From assembly GCA_937890045.1 (NCBI GenBank), contig CALBXV010000455.1:1-6870 (forward strand): a stretch of DNA of 6,870 bases, written 5' to 3'. Shown here in pieces: positions 5,923 through 6,870 of the stretch (position 1 is its first letter; the number at the start of each line of letters is the position of its first letter). The notes beneath the pieces were generated by a model. The model saw only the letters and a program-made list of their open reading frames with translations. It searched no databases and had not been told where the DNA came from. The stretch comes from an uncultured archaeon. GTDB taxonomy: Archaea; Thermoproteota; Nitrososphaeria; Nitrososphaerales; CALBXV01. A program made the position numbers and the translations under genes.

Positions 5923-6870
5923 TTAAAGAATATTTGCTAGCTTCTGGAAGCGTTGCTTAATTTCATCTGCTTCAGTAATTATCTCCTGCTTGTCAGATTT
6001 CGTAGATGCAACAGCTTTAGATGCTGAGCCTTTAGATTCTTTAATCGGTTTACTTTGTTTACTATCAAATGACTCTGCGAGAGTAGTATACACTAATTTA
6101 ATCTCTCTCAAAGTCTTTGCTCGATCAAAAGTCTCAACTACTTTCATCTTCTGCTCATTGTTCATACCAAAAGTTTTAAAAAGTTTATTGGTAAACAAGA
6201 GTTTAGCATTAAGTAGATTGACTTCATTTAGTTTTTCGCGTAAGTATTTTACTACTTTGCGATGCTCTGCTAACTCAGAGCGAAGCTTATCAGACTCTTC
6301 AGCAGCTTCTTCAACTTCTTCATCTTCAGAAAGTGCTTTAAGCACTTCTTCAAGATCAATGTCTTCTTCTACTTCAGTTTCGTCAGATTCATCAACTTCT
6401 TTAGATTCATCAGCTTCATCAACTTCTTTAGTTTCATCAACTTCTTCAGCTTTATCAGTTTCATCAACTTCTTCAGCTTTATCGGCTTCATCAACTTCTT
6501 TAGTTTCATCAGCTTCGTCAACTTCCTCTTTCGATTCGTCAACTTCTTTTTCTTCTTCAAGATCATGATCTTCAGCTTCATCAACTTCAGCTTCAAGTTC
6601 TCTTAGAATTTCTTCTATATCAAGTTCTTCCTCTTCCATGTCTTCTTCCTCGTCTTCTTCAGGAGCTTCCTCTTCTTCATCATCTTGTTCAGCGATAGGT
6701 GCATATTTTACACCATTTATTTCAATCACTTCAGATTCGTCAAAAGATTCATCTTCCATCTCTTCTTCGCCAGCTTCATCTTCAGGAGCTTCTTCATCAG
6801 ACCATTCTTCTTCATCTTCAGCAGGAGCTTCTTCAGCTTCTTCTTCATCTTCAGAATAATGTCCTTCTTC
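5923..6870 (-). CDS. gp22: gp22-like prohead core scaffold protein, C-terminal part (start lies beyond right edge)
   Basis: gp22 is the main internal scaffold of the T4-like prohead and is degraded by the gp21 protease during maturation. The frame is open from the right edge to TAA 5923-5925, 315 residues. An ATG at 6759 exists, but the 37 codons before it have the same acidic composition and no well-placed RBS precedes it, so I take it as internal. Counting from that Met as 1: an extremely acidic region to about 155 (eight EVDE units, three EEAP units), then a basic/hydrophobic helical domain. That domain has DKLRSELAEHRKVVKYLREK (157-176), NLLNAKLLFTNKLFK (181-195), KVVETFDRAKTLREIKLVYT (206-225), a Lys/Ser linker and ITEADEIKQRFQKLANIL (261-278). 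The helical part resembles gp22 core proteins of marine T4-like phages and holds candidate (I/L)xE cleavage sites. Position before gp23 is as in T4. The acidic part could replace T4's separate acidic gp67; that is speculation. Confidence 0.88.
   Translation of the reverse strand, partial: EEGHYSEDEEEAEEAPAEDEEEWSDEEAPEDEAGEEEMEDESFDESEVIEINGVKYAPIAEQDDEEEEAPEEDEEEDMEEEELDIEEILRELEAEVDEAEDHDLEEEKEVDESKEEVDEADETKEVDEADKAEEVDETDKAEEVDETKEVDEADESKEVDESDETEVEEDIDLEEVLKALSEDEEVEEAAEESDKLRSELAEHRKVVKYLREKLNEVNLLNAKLLFTNKLFKTFGMNNEQKMKVVETFDRAKTLREIKLVYTTLAESFDSKQSKPIKESKGSASKAVASTKSDKQEIITEADEIKQRFQKLANIL
6388..6588 (-). repeat. Degenerate tandem repeat (EVDE units, mostly 27 bp) in the scaffold gene
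   Basis: Eight copies of EVDE begin at residues 58, 72, 79, 88, 97, 106, 112 and 121 (counted from the Met at 6759). Four of the seven spacings are exactly nine residues, or 27 bases. In DNA each reads as a variant of TTCATCAACTTC on the plus strand, separated by GCTTCATCA, GCTTTATCA or TTTAGTTTC-like fillers. The repeat preserves the reading frame and encodes a strongly negative, probably disordered segment. Variation in copy number by slippage or recombination is likely but cannot be seen from one sequence. Confidence 0.8.

Noticed and set aside
6388..6588. Tandem repeat as a CRISPR array or iteron origin
   Set aside because: The units are in frame, encode acidic residues, have no unique spacers of constant length, and lie inside a coding region that is open on both sides.
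6369..6596. Lys/Leu/Met-rich 75-codon frame on the minus strand inside the scaffold gene
   Set aside because: It is an alternative-frame reading of the EVDE tandem repeat; its own periodic composition (KLMKLK) is a by-product of the repeat.
5923..6759. Taking ATG 6759 as the true start of the scaffold gene
   Set aside because: The frame stays open to the window edge with the same acidic, EEAP-containing composition, and only a GAAGAG purine run directly abuts the ATG instead of a spaced Shine-Dalgarno site.
5990..6859. Long serine-rich open frames on the plus strand opposite the scaffold gene
   Set aside because: They are the antisense of Glu/Asp-rich codons (GAA, GAT read backwards as TTC, ATC and so on). 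Their Ser/Thr-rich content follows from the acidic repeat, and they lack ribosome binding sites and recognisable domains.

Overview
The window is a piece of the virion-structure region of a T4-like (straboviral-type, contractile-tailed) phage. Every real gene lies on the minus strand, so the window reads from right to left. Five proteins match T4 head, neck and tail-terminator proteins by motif: gp22, gp23, gp13, gp14 and gp15. The T4 comparisons are made from memory, not from a search. The DNA is AT-rich, the protein types resemble those of uncultured marine T4-like phages, and there are no integrase, repressor or bacterial genes. A lytic, probably aquatic phage of an unidentified bacterium is the best reading; the host is inference.

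Layout in order of transcription. At 6870-5923 is the C-terminal part of a very acidic gp22-type scaffold protein, open at the right edge of the window. After 23 bases comes the major capsid protein gp23 (5899-4247). A 148-base intergenic gap (4246-4099) follows, holding a small hairpin, a strong hairpin with a U-tract that looks like a terminator, and the ribosome binding site of the next gene. A tight neck/tail-terminator operon comes next: gp13-like (4098-2941), gp14-like (2936-2451) and gp15-like with a long C-terminal extension (2451-1075, GTG start). It continues with a 165-residue protein of unknown function (1075-578) and the N-terminal 192 residues of a fibre-like structural protein (578-1, open at the left edge). 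The last three junctions are one-base stop/start overlaps (TAGTG, TAATG, TAATG).

How the genes work together: the scaffold (gp22) and capsid protein (gp23) build the prohead, and both carry candidate sites for a gp21-type maturation protease. gp13 and gp14 close the filled head and form the neck. gp15 caps the tail and joins it to the neck. The two genes after gp15 may add neck or tail appendages.

The least expected observation is that the roughly 165-residue C-terminal extension of gp15 resembles the whole of the next protein. This looks like a tandem gene duplication with one copy fused to the tail terminator. Other points worth a second look are a likely beta-rich insertion in the capsid protein, a nine-residue acidic repeat in the scaffold, a base-composition contrast between capsid and neck genes, and a gene order unlike T4. 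No RNA genes, CRISPR arrays, insertion sequences or attachment sites were seen.
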